From Terriglobia bacterium (GTDB taxonomy: Bacteria > Acidobacteriota > Vicinamibacteria > Vicinamibacterales > CAVVIG01): 64,000 nucleotides of DNA. The stretch spans positions 1 through 64,000 of the forward strand of contig JAIQFX010000022.1 of assembly GCA_020073005.1 (NCBI GenBank), in the 5' to 3' direction. Of the stretch, positions 19,758 to 28,395 are shown in pieces. Numbering within the stretch: the first letter of the stretch is position 1; every line of letters begins with the position of its first letter. Under the pieces are notes generated by a model, which saw only the letters and a program-made list of their open reading frames with translations, did not search any database and was not told where the DNA came from. A program made the position numbers and the translations under genes.

Positions 19758-21800
19758 CTAGTGAACGGCGCGCGGCCCTGGGAAGCCGCCGCCCGGCAGC
19801 GTCAGCCGGAAGCAGGCGCCGCGGTCGGTCGGGATCAGCTCGAGCGTGCCATGGTGCGCGGTCGCGATGCCGAACGCGACCGAAAGTCCCAACCCCGGCC
19901 CGGACCCGGCGGGCCGGGTCGTGAAGAACGGCTCGAAGATCCGTCCCGCCACCTCCGGCGGGATGCCCGGCCCTTCGTCGCGCACCTCGACGATCACGGT
20001 GTCCTTTTCCATGGCGGTGCGAATGGCGAGCACGCCGTGGACACCGGCGGCGGCCATGGCCTCCTGGGCGTTCATGATCAGGTTGATCACCACCTGCTGG
20101 AGGTCGTCGCGGTTGGCCAGCACCAGCGCGAGGTTGGGCGCGTACTCTTCGCGCACTTCGATGCCCGCGATCTCGACGCCGTAGGCGCGAAGCCGGACCG
20201 CCGACTGCACGACCTCGTTGATGTCGAGCAGCACGCGCTCGCTCGACGACTTGCGGACGAACGCCAGGAGATTGCGCACGATGCGGCCGGCGCGATCGGC
20301 CTCGAGCCGCACGCGCTCGAGATCCGCCTGCAGCGCCGGATCGCGGGCTTCGCCCAGCATGGTCTGCGCCGTGCCGAGAATCGACTGCAGCGGGTTGTTG
20401 AGCTCGTGCGCGACGCCGGACACGAGCTCGCCGATCGCGGACAGCCGTTCGCTTCGCACGATCTGCTCCTGCAGCCGGAGATCGTCGGTCAGGTCACGCA
20501 CGACGCCGACGACATGGGTCACGCGGCCGGCCCCGTCGAGAATCGGCGATGCCGTCCAGTCCGCCTGAAACGTGCTTCCGTCGTGCCGCCGCATGACCGT
20601 CGTCGAGCGCACGCCCTGTTTCTCCCTGAGCCGCTCGCGGAGCGGCGGGATGTCGGCCTCCGACTCGGCGGCGACGAGCCGCATCGGCGTCACGTGCTCG
20701 AGCTCTTCGCGGGAATAGCCGACGGCGCGGCAGAACGCGTCGTTGGCGTATTCGATTCGATCGCCGCTGACGATCGCAATCAACTCGCCCGCCTGTTCGC
20801 ACGCCGTGGCCAGCAGCCGGATGCGTTCGTTGGCCTGTTCGACGGCCCACTGCTCGACGCGCAAGCGGACGAGAATGAGCGCGATGCCGCCCACGAGCGT
20901 GGCGGCGGTCGCCACGGTGCGCATGCGATCGACGGCCTCGTCGAGCGGCATGAGGTAGACGAGCCCGTACCCGAGAAACGGCACCGTCAGAATCGCGGCA
21001 AACAGCAGGGCCGGCGACGAATGACGCACGGGCGCGACGCTGACGGCCCGCCGCTCGGCGCTGGACGCCGGCGCGGACTCGGCGGCCCAGGCGGCGAAGA
21101 AGAACGGCAGCATCCAGCCGACGTCGGCCGGCGATCCGGTTTGATAGGCGCCGCGGACCGTGAGCAGCGACAGCACCGTCAGCACGATGAACGCGAGAAT
21201 CATCCCCGCGGCCATCCTCAGATACACCGCCGCCCAGGGTCCGTTGCGCGCGGCCCAGGACGCCCAGAGCAGGCCGGCCACGGCCGCGAGCCGCACCAGC
21301 GGACCGATGATGGCCAGCGATCGCAGGGCCATGGATGCCTGGGTGGGTTCGCGGCCCGGCGCGATGATCAGCGACCAGTAGAGAAAACCCGCGAGCACCA
21401 CGAGGACCGTGATGTCGAGGGCGCTGGTCACCGCCGTACCGGGCTGATCGCGACGGTGCGGCCGCGCGACGAGCGCGATGAGCGGCAGCGCCGATCCGCA
21501 GAGCTGCAGCACGATGTGCCACTTGAACCACGGCAGCGGCGTCGCGTGCAGCACCTCGTCGGCGGACCATCCGATCTGACCGATGAACCAGAGCAGCGCC
21601 CACGTGCCGATCGCCCCCCAGTACACGGCCTCCTGGCCGCCCCAGCGGCGCCGCCGCCACACGACGACGGCCAGAGGCACGAGAGGGGGCAGCAGCAGTG
21701 CGGCGTTGCCCACCAGCAACCGGAGATGAGCATCTCCGAGCACTGCCACCAGCGCCGCATAGCCGGCCGCATACACCAGTCCCGCAATCGCCCAGATCAT
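19758..21800 (-). CDS. membrane PAS-domain sensor histidine kinase
   Basis: 680 residues. About nine hydrophobic segments fill the first 320 residues (a 7TM-like sensor with unknown ligand). A PAS domain follows (about 335-440; IVSGDRIEYANDAFCRAVGYSREELE, then a PAC-like VTHVVGVVRDLTDD). The dimerisation/phosphoacceptor helix carries His465 in VAHELNNPLQSI, then the ATPase domain with N box (QVVINLIMNAQEAM), G1 (DEGPGIPPE) and G2 (GPGLGLSVAFGI). The enzyme should autophosphorylate in response to a membrane or redox signal. No complete response regulator lies beside it; the divergent neighbour is a receiver without its Asp. The start at 21800 is the first Met before the first membrane segment. 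Confidence 0.88.
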   Translation of the reverse strand: MIWAIAGLVYAAGYAALVAVLGDAHLRLLVGNAALLLPPLVPLAVVVWRRRRWGGQEAVYWGAIGTWALLWFIGQIGWSADEVLHATPLPWFKWHIVLQLCGSALPLIALVARPHRRDQPGTAVTSALDITVLVVLAGFLYWSLIIAPGREPTQASMALRSLAIIGPLVRLAAVAGLLWASWAARNGPWAAVYLRMAAGMILAFIVLTVLSLLTVRGAYQTGSPADVGWMLPFFFAAWAAESAPASSAERRAVSVAPVRHSSPALLFAAILTVPFLGYGLVYLMPLDEAVDRMRTVATAATLVGGIALILVRLRVEQWAVEQANERIRLLATACEQAGELIAIVSGDRIEYANDAFCRAVGYSREELEHVTPMRLVAAESEADIPPLRERLREKQGVRSTTVMRRHDGSTFQADWTASPILDGAGRVTHVVGVVRDLTDDLRLQEQIVRSERLSAIGELVSGVAHELNNPLQSILGTAQTMLGEARDPALQADLERVRLEADRAGRIVRNLLAFVRKSSSERVLLDINEVVQSAVRLRAYGVEIAGIEVREEYAPNLALVLANRDDLQQVVINLIMNAQEAMAAAGVHGVLAIRTAMEKDTVIVEVRDEGPGIPPEVAGRIFEPFFTTRPAGSGPGLGLSVAFGIATAHHGTLELIPTDRGACFRLTLPGGGFPGPRAVH

Positions 21801-21981
21801 CGCGGGGCGCCCGAACTAGGGAAGTGGGGAAAAACGCCGATTACCATACGGGACCATCAGGACTCGGCGAGGGCTGGCAGACGGATCCTCGCACGAGAAA
21901 GGGCGAAATCACCGGGAAATTCGGTACTGCCTCTATGGCACGAATCCTGAAGGAGCTTTGGGTGCTGTAGGAGCCGACACC

Positions 21982-22332
21982 ATGATGACCACCGTCCAGA
22001 AAGTCGCCATCGTCAACGGCACCCCGGACGTCCTGAAGCTGCTCGACCCTGTCCTCGACACGGGGCACTACGCCGTCGTGTTCGTGGAGTCGACGCGGCA
22101 CGCCTACTCCGACATCAAGCGTCTGCAGCCGAACTTGATCATCCTCTGCCTCGACGTCGACGACGCGGCGGGTTTCCATGTGCTCTCGATGCTGAAGCTG
22201 GACGACGAAACGCGCGGCATTCCGCTCGTCACGTTCACGACGGAGTTCGACGGCGGCGAGCCCGCGGACGTGCCCGTCGAGCCGCTGGACGCAGAGATGT
22301 TCATGCCGACGCCGGCCCTGGGAATGAACTGA
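21982..22332 (+). CDS. receiver-like protein lacking the phospho-acceptor Asp
   Basis: 116 residues. ATG 21982 has TAGGAG eight bases upstream; a TTG eight codons earlier is the alternative. It has the alternating pattern of a CheY-like fold (VAIVNGTPDVLKLLDPVLD, then PNLIILCLDVDDAAGFHVLSMLK and GIPLVTFTTE). Aligning on the Gly of the AAGF turn places Cys56 where the phosphorylated Asp should be, and the acidic pair at the first strand is replaced by NGTPD. It is probably a pseudo-receiver acting by contact or binding. It is divergent from the histidine kinase (181 bp between starts) and 35 bp ahead of the PilZ gene. Confidence 0.65.
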   Translation: MMTTVQKVAIVNGTPDVLKLLDPVLDTGHYAVVFVESTRHAYSDIKRLQPNLIILCLDVDDAAGFHVLSMLKLDDETRGIPLVTFTTEFDGGEPADVPVEPLDAEMFMPTPALGMN

Positions 22333-22367
22333 AAAATGCTATAGTCGCGACCGATGGTGGCGTACCG

Positions 22368-22718
22368 GTGAGTCCTGCCAGCGATAAGCGCGACACCGAG
22401 CGCATCCAGATTCTAGGGGAACTCCTCGGCGAGGTCATGGTCTTTCAGCCGATGGCGGTCAAAGAGATCAGCCATGGCGGCGCCCAGGTGGAGACCAACT
22501 TCCCCCTTCAGCTCGATTCCCTTCACGAATTCCGCCTGACGCTCGGGGACCGTTCCGTCGTCCTCAAAGGGCGCGTCGCCCACTGCAGCATCAGCGACGT
22601 CGAACAGGAACTGGTCTTCTACCGCTCGGGGATCGAATTCGTCGATCCCCCCGAGCGCGTGAAGAGCGTCGTCGACGAATTCATGTCCGCGATCAAGGAC
22701 GGCCGGCGCGCCCAGTAG
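22368..22718 (+). CDS. PilZ-domain protein
   Basis: 116 residues with GTG start. Single PilZ-like domain: the AVKEISHGGAQVET segment (D/NxSxxG pattern in variant form, I-S-H-G-G) followed by FRLTLGDRSVVLKGRVAHCSI and YRSGIEFVD. The usual RxxxR before it is only weakly seen (RDTERIQI), so cyclic di-GMP binding is uncertain; this shape is also common among PilZ-like proteins without ligand. It is probably co-transcribed with the pseudo-receiver and so part of a signalling patch with the divergent histidine kinase. Confidence 0.7.
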   Translation: MSPASDKRDTERIQILGELLGEVMVFQPMAVKEISHGGAQVETNFPLQLDSLHEFRLTLGDRSVVLKGRVAHCSISDVEQELVFYRSGIEFVDPPERVKSVVDEFMSAIKDGRRAQ

Positions 22719-22720
22719 CG

Positions 22721-24103
22721 TCACTGCTGAATCGTTTTGATGTTGGACTTCGCGCGCGGCGGTGACACGTACGCGCTGACGAAGCTCTCGTGTCCGCCCG
22801 CGTCCACGGCCGCGACGCCGAAAACGTAGTCGTCGATCTGCATGTTCGGCATGACGAGATTCGTCACGTTGCCGGCGAGCACGTCATGCCGCCAGTCGGG
22901 CCCCCAGGCCTCGCGCCAGAAAATGCGATAGGCCACGGCGCCCGGCGCCGGATTCCACTTGAGGTTGGCGTCGTACCCGGTCGGCGCGCGGGTGATCAGC
23001 GGCTGGCCGCGCTCGTTGGTCACGCCCGGCGGCGGCGGCGCCAGCGCGAGCGTGGCCGCGGCCGCGGCGTTCACGCGCGCGTTCTGCGCCAGATACGGCA
23101 GCGAGATGCCTTCGTAGGTGTCGCGCGTGTCGTGCTGGCGCGTGAAGTTCTCGCGCGATTCGCGGAAACCGACCGCGGTGAAGCCGAGCTCGTTGTACGC
23201 CGAGTGATCGCCTCCGCGTCCGAATCGATCGGGACGCGCCATCGGCCTGACTTTGTGCGACGGCACGTAGCGTCCGCCCCAGCGCTGCACGAACCGCGCG
23301 AGCGATCGCGATGGCGAGTCTTCCGGGCCTTCGGAGTAGACGCGAATCGTCGCGCCGTCGACGATCCCGCTGCCGCCGTGGTCGCCGCCGACGATGTCGT
23401 TGTTCAGCACGGCTTCGATGGGGATCTTCTGCGCGACGGCCTTCTCGGCGTGCAGGTGCGCGCCGACCAGCCCCTGCTCTTCGGCCACGTGGCACATGAA
23501 GACGAGCGTCGCGTCGAAATCGATGCCGCTCTGGCTGAAGAGGCGCGCAAGTTCGATCGTCAGGGCCGTGCCGCTGCCGTCGTCGTTCACGCCCGGCGCG
23601 AGATTGTCGAGCGGCGCGTTCGGATCCGCAGGCGGCGGCGCCGCGGCGTCGAGATCGCGCGGGGCTCCGCCGGCGTTGGCGGCGCCCTGCCCGCCAGGCC
23701 TCGCGACCGTGTCGTAATGACCGCTGATGTAGATCCGCCGGGGACTGCGGCCGGGCAGGATGGCCATCACGTTGCGAATCTCGACGTCGCGCGTGAACCG
23801 GCCCTGCTTCGCCACGACGTAGGTGTCGAAGCTCACCTGCAGCTTCGTGCTGTAGCTCTTCAGCTCGTCGAAGATCCACTGCCGGGCCGCGCCGATGCCG
23901 CGGGTCGTCGAATTGGTCGACGACATCGAGCTGCGCGTCTCGAAGCTTTCGAGCTTCTTGAGAATCGCGCCGAGCCGCTCTTCGGACACCGACGCCACCA
24001 GCTTCTCGATCCGCGGATCGAGGTCGCTCGACTGCGCGGACGCCGGCCGGCTGACGCCGGATACGACGGCCACCAGCGCGACAAGGCCAATATACGTTCT
24101 CAT
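22721..24103 (-). CDS. exported M28-family aminopeptidase
   Basis: 460 residues. The signal peptide covers residues 1-24 (cut after RPASA). The zinc-peptidase core has the full set: ISGHYDTVARP (HxD), NDDGSGTALTIELARLF (bridging Asp), VAEEQGLVGA (EE), NDIVGGDHGG (third-site Asp) and GGDHSAYNELGFTAV (His ligand). The last about 100 residues look like a fibronectin type III-like domain (WNPAPGAVAYRIFWREAWG). It should release N-terminal residues from peptides in the periplasm or outside. Its start overlaps the stop of the GGCT-like gene by one base (TGATG). Confidence 0.88.
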   Translation of the reverse strand: MRTYIGLVALVAVVSGVSRPASAQSSDLDPRIEKLVASVSEERLGAILKKLESFETRSSMSSTNSTTRGIGAARQWIFDELKSYSTKLQVSFDTYVVAKQGRFTRDVEIRNVMAILPGRSPRRIYISGHYDTVARPGGQGAANAGGAPRDLDAAAPPPADPNAPLDNLAPGVNDDGSGTALTIELARLFSQSGIDFDATLVFMCHVAEEQGLVGAHLHAEKAVAQKIPIEAVLNNDIVGGDHGGSGIVDGATIRVYSEGPEDSPSRSLARFVQRWGGRYVPSHKVRPMARPDRFGRGGDHSAYNELGFTAVGFRESRENFTRQHDTRDTYEGISLPYLAQNARVNAAAAATLALAPPPPGVTNERGQPLITRAPTGYDANLKWNPAPGAVAYRIFWREAWGPDWRHDVLAGNVTNLVMPNMQIDDYVFGVAAVDAGGHESFVSAYVSPPRAKSNIKTIQQ

Positions 24104-24504
24104 CAGGTCACCTTCAGGTAGGCGAGATAGTCGCCCGACTCGATCCGGGGCGCGCGGCCCAGCGGCGCGTTGTAGAAGTAGGCCCAGGCCGTGACGATGC
24201 GGCCGTCGGGCAACGTGACGGGCGTTTCGACGCGTGTGTAGAGGCTGGCGTCAGGCTGGCCAGGACGGAAGCCCTCGATTTCGTCGAGCGCCGCGAGCAC
24301 GGCGTCGACATCCAGCATGCGATGCACTTCTCCCCAGACCTTCGCGTCGGTCGCGGGAATCGCCGCCGGGTAGATTCCGAGGTCGAAGAGCGCCGCGCAA
24401 ATCGATCCACGTCCGACGGGCGACAGCTTGGCGTCGATGCGCGAGCGCCCGGGCCGCTTGAACCCGCTCATCAGCGTGCCGTAAAAGAACACGAGGTCGG
24501 TCAT
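24103..24504 (-). CDS. gamma-glutamylcyclotransferase-like protein
   Basis: 133 residues. The N-terminal FFYGTLMSGF is the (Y)GTL/YGxL signature that binds the substrate carboxylate in the GGCT/AIG2 fold; the catalytic Glu is in DEIEGFRPG, and the C-terminal strand VTAWAYFYN matches the family. These enzymes cyclise gamma-glutamyl groups to 5-oxoproline or act as gamma-glutamylamine cyclotransferases; the true substrate is not determined by sequence. It is coupled to the M28 aminopeptidase gene by TGATG, which makes a shared role in amino-acid or peptide breakdown reasonable. Confidence 0.8.
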   Translation of the reverse strand: MTDLVFFYGTLMSGFKRPGRSRIDAKLSPVGRGSICAALFDLGIYPAAIPATDAKVWGEVHRMLDVDAVLAALDEIEGFRPGQPDASLYTRVETPVTLPDGRIVTAWAYFYNAPLGRAPRIESGDYLAYLKVT

Positions 24505-24622
24505 GCCCTGGATCGACTGGACGGAAGGAACGCGATGGAGTGCGCGCCGAGGGAGTGTAGGGGGCGGCGCGGGAAGGCGTCAAGCGCGGCGGAGCCGCCG
24601 AGACAAACGATTACGTCGGCGT

Positions 24623-25660
24623 CTAGTGCGGCGGCGGGTTCGGCGCCGGCATCCGCTTCTGCGCGCCGGGAATCATGTCGAAAACTTCAGCCGGCACCAC
24701 GAACGAGAGCGCGACGGTCTTGCCGGCTCCGCCAAGCTCGAGGGACTGCATCATCAGCTGCAGCTCGGGCCGGCTGCCCGCCTGCATCTTCGCCAGCGCC
24801 AGGAATCCGCGGACGACGTCGCGCAGGTTGTTGGCAGCTTCATCGTCACGCGCTTCGGCGCGAATCATGCCGTGGATGCCGCCATTGATCCGACCGCTGA
24901 CCGAAAACCACGTGATGGCGGGCAGCTGGCCGGCGACGTTCTGAGGCAGGTGCGCGCGCGAGGTCAACGCATCGAACCGGCCCACGGCCCAGGCATTACC
25001 GCTCGAGTCGAGCGAGCGCACGAGGTTCATCAGCTCTTCGTTGCCCGTCACGCTCTGAAGACCCGCCTGCGGATTGTCGCCGGACTGATGGAGGTCGATG
25101 GCGCGGCGAATCAGCTTGGTGCTGCCTACGGCCACCAGGCCGGGCTCGATGAAGGCCAGCGACACGCCGGAAGCGGCGACCGGATTCGCCTCAGGAAGAT
25201 CAGCCACGATGAGACGCTTCGTCTTGTAGTCCTCGACATGAGCGCCGTGATCGCGCATCAGCGCTTCGATCTTCACTTCGTTGAAGCGGCCGCGCGCCAG
25301 AACCATGCCCGCACCGGGAATATTCGTGCTGTCTGGGTCCGGGTTGAGGGAAGCGACGACACGGTCGATGTCGGTTTCGATGTTGATGCCGGTTTCGTTT
25401 TCGAACTCGCGCTGCCCGTTTTCCTGCATGGGCACTGCGCGGCGCAGCTTCTGCCGCAGCTCCGAGTTCATCACTTCCTGGACGTTGGCGAACGCAATGA
25501 CCGTCGCGTCGCGCGGGATGTACTGCAGCTCATCAGGCCCGCCGTTGCGCTGAAACGCGCCCATCGGCAGTCCGACGTAGTACGCAACCAACCCGGTACC
25601 AAGCCCGACCCCCATCACCAGAAGCGAAACAATCACGAAATACCGGGTCTTGGTCGTCAT
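24623..25660 (-). CDS. membrane-anchored protein of unknown function
   Basis: 345 residues. One N-terminal membrane segment (about 7-30), then a large soluble part that would face the periplasm. The pattern LQYIPRDATVIAFANVQEVMNSELRQ and repeats of alternating beta/alpha units (FALTSR, WFSVSGRINGG, LRDVVRGFLALAKM) suggest a duplicated alpha/beta fold like those in DUF3352-type proteins. I do not recognise a catalytic motif. It lies between the GGCT gene and the ABC exporter operon on the same strand, with gaps of 118 and 51 bp from the neighbouring starts/stops, so it may be independent. Confidence 0.75.
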   Translation of the reverse strand: MTTKTRYFVIVSLLVMGVGLGTGLVAYYVGLPMGAFQRNGGPDELQYIPRDATVIAFANVQEVMNSELRQKLRRAVPMQENGQREFENETGINIETDIDRVVASLNPDPDSTNIPGAGMVLARGRFNEVKIEALMRDHGAHVEDYKTKRLIVADLPEANPVAASGVSLAFIEPGLVAVGSTKLIRRAIDLHQSGDNPQAGLQSVTGNEELMNLVRSLDSSGNAWAVGRFDALTSRAHLPQNVAGQLPAITWFSVSGRINGGIHGMIRAEARDDEAANNLRDVVRGFLALAKMQAGSRPELQLMMQSLELGGAGKTVALSFVVPAEVFDMIPGAQKRMPAPNPPPH

Positions 25661-25725
25661 GAATAGCGCCTCAAACCTTTATACGGGCTGTGGTTGCCAC
25701 GTGTTCCAATTATCGGCCTTCCGCG

Positions 25726-26571
25726 CTACTGATCAAGTACGAACTCGCGCTGTTCGACGGCCCGGCCGGCCAGCCACAGGGTCACGCCGACGATGACGGC
25801 CAAGCCGACGAGGCTCGTCAGCACCGACGGCACCTCTCGAAACACCTGCAGCAGCATGCTGACCGCCGAATCCTGCGGCATTTCGTGCCGTACGAGCGCC
25901 TGCAGGTAGTAGGCGACCGTCAAACGCTTCAGGTAGCCGGGAAAGAGCAAAACGGCCGGTTCCCAACCGAAGGCAAACACCAGACCGACGATAAGGGGGC
26001 GCTTGAGCCTGGTTCCAACCAAGGCGAACACGGCCCCGTAGGCGGCGAGCCCGATTGCCAGCATCGCGAGGTCGGCCAGGAGCGACGGAAACGCCTCTCC
26101 AATGCTGGAGCCACCGATCGGCACGATGAGAAAGAAGACGAGCATGACCGAGGGCAGCACGAGCAGGACCGTGCACACCAGATACGCGAGAAACTTCCCG
26201 AACAGAACCGCGCGCCGCGGGATCGGCCGCGTGAAGAGGTAGGTAATCGTCTTGTCGTCGACTTCGTCGGCGATCAGCGCGGTGCCGTAGAACACCCCCA
26301 GTACGGGCACGATGAACCGGATGTAGAGCAACCAGATCATCATCCCGAACACGGACGCACCGGCGGCCTGCGCACCGTTGATTCGAAATCCCGACGTGTA
26401 GAGCACGGAGACGACGCGCAGGGCGATCGCGAGCAGCACCGGGCCGCCGAGCAGCAGTCCAAGGAACACGGAGCGGCGCGACCACAGCATCTGGCCGAGC
26501 GAGAGATCGAAAATCCGCATCGCCGACACGAAGACCGACGGCGTCGCGCGCCGCGTCGCGGGTTCGGTCAT
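25726..26571 (-). CDS. ABC-2 type transporter permease
   Basis: 281 residues, about six hydrophobic segments in the arrangement of ABC-2 exporters. The short motif VDDKTITYLFTRPIPRRAVLFGKFLAYLV (first halves visible in pieces) is the usual cytoplasmic loop between the second and third segments, where the ATPase contacts the permease. It is the last gene of a four-gene operon; its start overlaps the stop of the ATPase gene by four bases (ATGA). The pair should export a substrate across the inner membrane, perhaps a lipid, peptide or polysaccharide; nothing in the sequence identifies it. Confidence 0.85.
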   Translation of the reverse strand: MTEPATRRATPSVFVSAMRIFDLSLGQMLWSRRSVFLGLLLGGPVLLAIALRVVSVLYTSGFRINGAQAAGASVFGMMIWLLYIRFIVPVLGVFYGTALIADEVDDKTITYLFTRPIPRRAVLFGKFLAYLVCTVLLVLPSVMLVFFLIVPIGGSSIGEAFPSLLADLAMLAIGLAAYGAVFALVGTRLKRPLIVGLVFAFGWEPAVLLFPGYLKRLTVAYYLQALVRHEMPQDSAVSMLLQVFREVPSVLTSLVGLAVIVGVTLWLAGRAVEQREFVLDQ

Positions 26572-27518
26572 GATTTCACCAGATACTGGAAGACGGCTTG
26601 CAGGTTGTCGTCAGGCGACGTCACTTCGTGTATCGCACCCAGCTGGCCGGACGCCGCGAGGTCGGTGAGCCGCGCGTAGAAGGCATCCGGCTGCCCCGTC
26701 TGGACGACGACCGCTTCCCCTTCGAACTTCAGACTCAGTACATCGTCGTGGCCGAGGAACTCGCGCGCGAGCGCGCGCGTGTGGTCGGCCTTGATGTAGA
26801 CGCTGTGCGGATGCTTGTCGATGAGGTCCCGAATCTGATGGACGTTGCCTTCGGCGAGGATGCGGCCCTGATTGATCAGGAGGATGTTGGCCGTCATCGA
26901 TTCGATTTCGTGCAGGATGTGGCTGGACACCAGCACGCTCCGGCCGGCGCGGCCCCATTCTTTGATCAGCCGGATCGTCTTCCGGCGCGCGATGGGATCC
27001 ATGCCGGACAGCGGCTCGTCGAGGATCAGCAGCTCCGGGTCGTGCGCAAGCGCCTGCGCCATCTTCACGCGCTGGCGCATGCCTTTGCTGTACGCGCCGA
27101 TCTTCTTGTCCGCCGCGTCGAGCAGTTCGACGGCCTCGAGCGCGCGCCGCGCCATCGCCGCAGCGTCGTTGTCGCCGACCCCGTTCAGACGCACCAGCGC
27201 GGTCACCCACTCGAGGCCCGTCATGCGGTCGTAGAAAGCGTCCTGCTCCGGACAGAAACCGATCCGCACGTAGAGCCCGGGGTTGCGCCAGATGGGTTCG
27301 CCGAGCACGGTGATCGATCCTTTGCTCGGCTTCAGCTGACCGGTGACGAGCTTCATGAACGTGGACTTGCCGGCGCCATTGGGCCCCAGCAGCCCGGTAA
27401 TGCCAGGCGGCAGCGTCACGGAGACGTCATTGAGACCAATGACCTGGCCGTACCATTTCGAAAGATGGTCGGCCGAGACGATGGGCTCGAACGCGCGGGT
27501 TCCCTGCTCCGGCGTCAC
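26568..27518 (-). CDS. ABC transporter ATP-binding protein
   Basis: 316 residues from GTG 27518, whose first base pair overlaps the preceding permease stop (GTGA). A longer frame to 27683 exists but its extra N-terminus reads as Arg-rich shadow. Walker A GLLGPNGAGKSTFM, Q loop GFCPEQDAFY, signature YSKGMRQRVKMAQ (a drug/Nod-type variant), Walker B LLILDEPLSGMDP, then H loop SSHILHEIE. This is the ATPase of the exporter, with a C-terminal regulatory extension of about 75 residues. It is placed between the two permease genes. Confidence 0.9.
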   Translation of the reverse strand: MTPEQGTRAFEPIVSADHLSKWYGQVIGLNDVSVTLPPGITGLLGPNGAGKSTFMKLVTGQLKPSKGSITVLGEPIWRNPGLYVRIGFCPEQDAFYDRMTGLEWVTALVRLNGVGDNDAAAMARRALEAVELLDAADKKIGAYSKGMRQRVKMAQALAHDPELLILDEPLSGMDPIARRKTIRLIKEWGRAGRSVLVSSHILHEIESMTANILLINQGRILAEGNVHQIRDLIDKHPHSVYIKADHTRALAREFLGHDDVLSLKFEGEAVVVQTGQPDAFYARLTDLAASGQLGAIHEVTSPDDNLQAVFQYLVKS

Positions 27519-28354
27519 GCGACCACCTCGACGCCACGCACGCGCCGTTCGAGCACCAGGCCCGACACCGCGATCAGTCCGAGAATCATCAGCAGCGAGA
27601 CGGGCCACGGCGTCGAGTACTTCAGCGGGAGCCGGAAGATCACGTCGCCGACTTGCGTGAGATTGGCGGGGAACGAGACCCACGAGAACGACGTGCTGCG
27701 CGTCACGGCAAACAGCACGCCGTAGACCGCCTGGGTGAAGAAGATGACGGCGGCGTACAGAATCCCCACGTAGCGGCTGCTCTTGGACAGCGACGAGAGC
27801 GCCAGCATCGCCGTGGCGACCATCGTGACATCGAGAAACGTGAAGACGGTAATGGCGGGAAACAGGTACGCGTTATTCTGGAAGAACGTGAAGTTGCCCG
27901 CGAACGCAATCTGGACGATGAGGAGCAGGATGGCCGGCACCCACGTCACCAGCAGCAGGAACGTCATCAGAATCGCCAGCTTGCCGAAGACGTACTCGGC
28001 TCTCGTCAGGGGCTTCGACAGGTAAATCTGCAGCGCGTTGGCGCGGCGATCGTTCGCGATCAACCCGGCGCCCACGTACACCGTGATGAAGAACGCGAAG
28101 ATGTCCTGCTGGCCGAGGAAATCGCGGAATGTCGACGGCGTGGGGGCAAGGAATGCGGCCTGCGGCAGATTGGCGGCGGCGTAGATCTGCACGGCCCGGA
28201 CGAAGAACGGAAACCATGCGAGGAGCAGCAAGCCGAGGAACGCGCGTTTGGCGACGAGCGTGCGGATTCCGGCACGCGTGATCACGGCCCATCCGTAACC
28301 TCGCGGCGCTTTCCCGCCGCTGTAACGCCGATAACCTTGATCATGAATCGGCAT
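27515..28354 (-). CDS. ABC-2 type transporter permease
   Basis: 279 residues with about six membrane segments. The N-terminus MPIHDQGYRRYSG with the GYGWAVITRAGIR helix is typical of a subgroup of ABC-2 permeases in this phylum. The loop after the second segment (DRRANALQIYLSKPLTRAEY) is the ATPase contact site. The gene overlaps the next ATPase gene by GTGA and follows the first ATPase gene by 41 bp, so the operon runs ATPase, permease, ATPase, permease and probably encodes a heterodimeric exporter. Confidence 0.87.
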   Translation of the reverse strand: MPIHDQGYRRYSGGKAPRGYGWAVITRAGIRTLVAKRAFLGLLLLAWFPFFVRAVQIYAAANLPQAAFLAPTPSTFRDFLGQQDIFAFFITVYVGAGLIANDRRANALQIYLSKPLTRAEYVFGKLAILMTFLLLVTWVPAILLLIVQIAFAGNFTFFQNNAYLFPAITVFTFLDVTMVATAMLALSSLSKSSRYVGILYAAVIFFTQAVYGVLFAVTRSTSFSWVSFPANLTQVGDVIFRLPLKYSTPWPVSLLMILGLIAVSGLVLERRVRGVEVVA

Positions 28355-28395
28355 CTAGGATCTCGTGGTTGGGCGCTGCTGGCTGGCCGCCCGCA

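Noticed and set aside
19575-21950. 791-codon rightward open frame over the histidine kinase gene
   Set aside because: Same antisense effect; low-complexity Arg/Glu/His composition and no domain.
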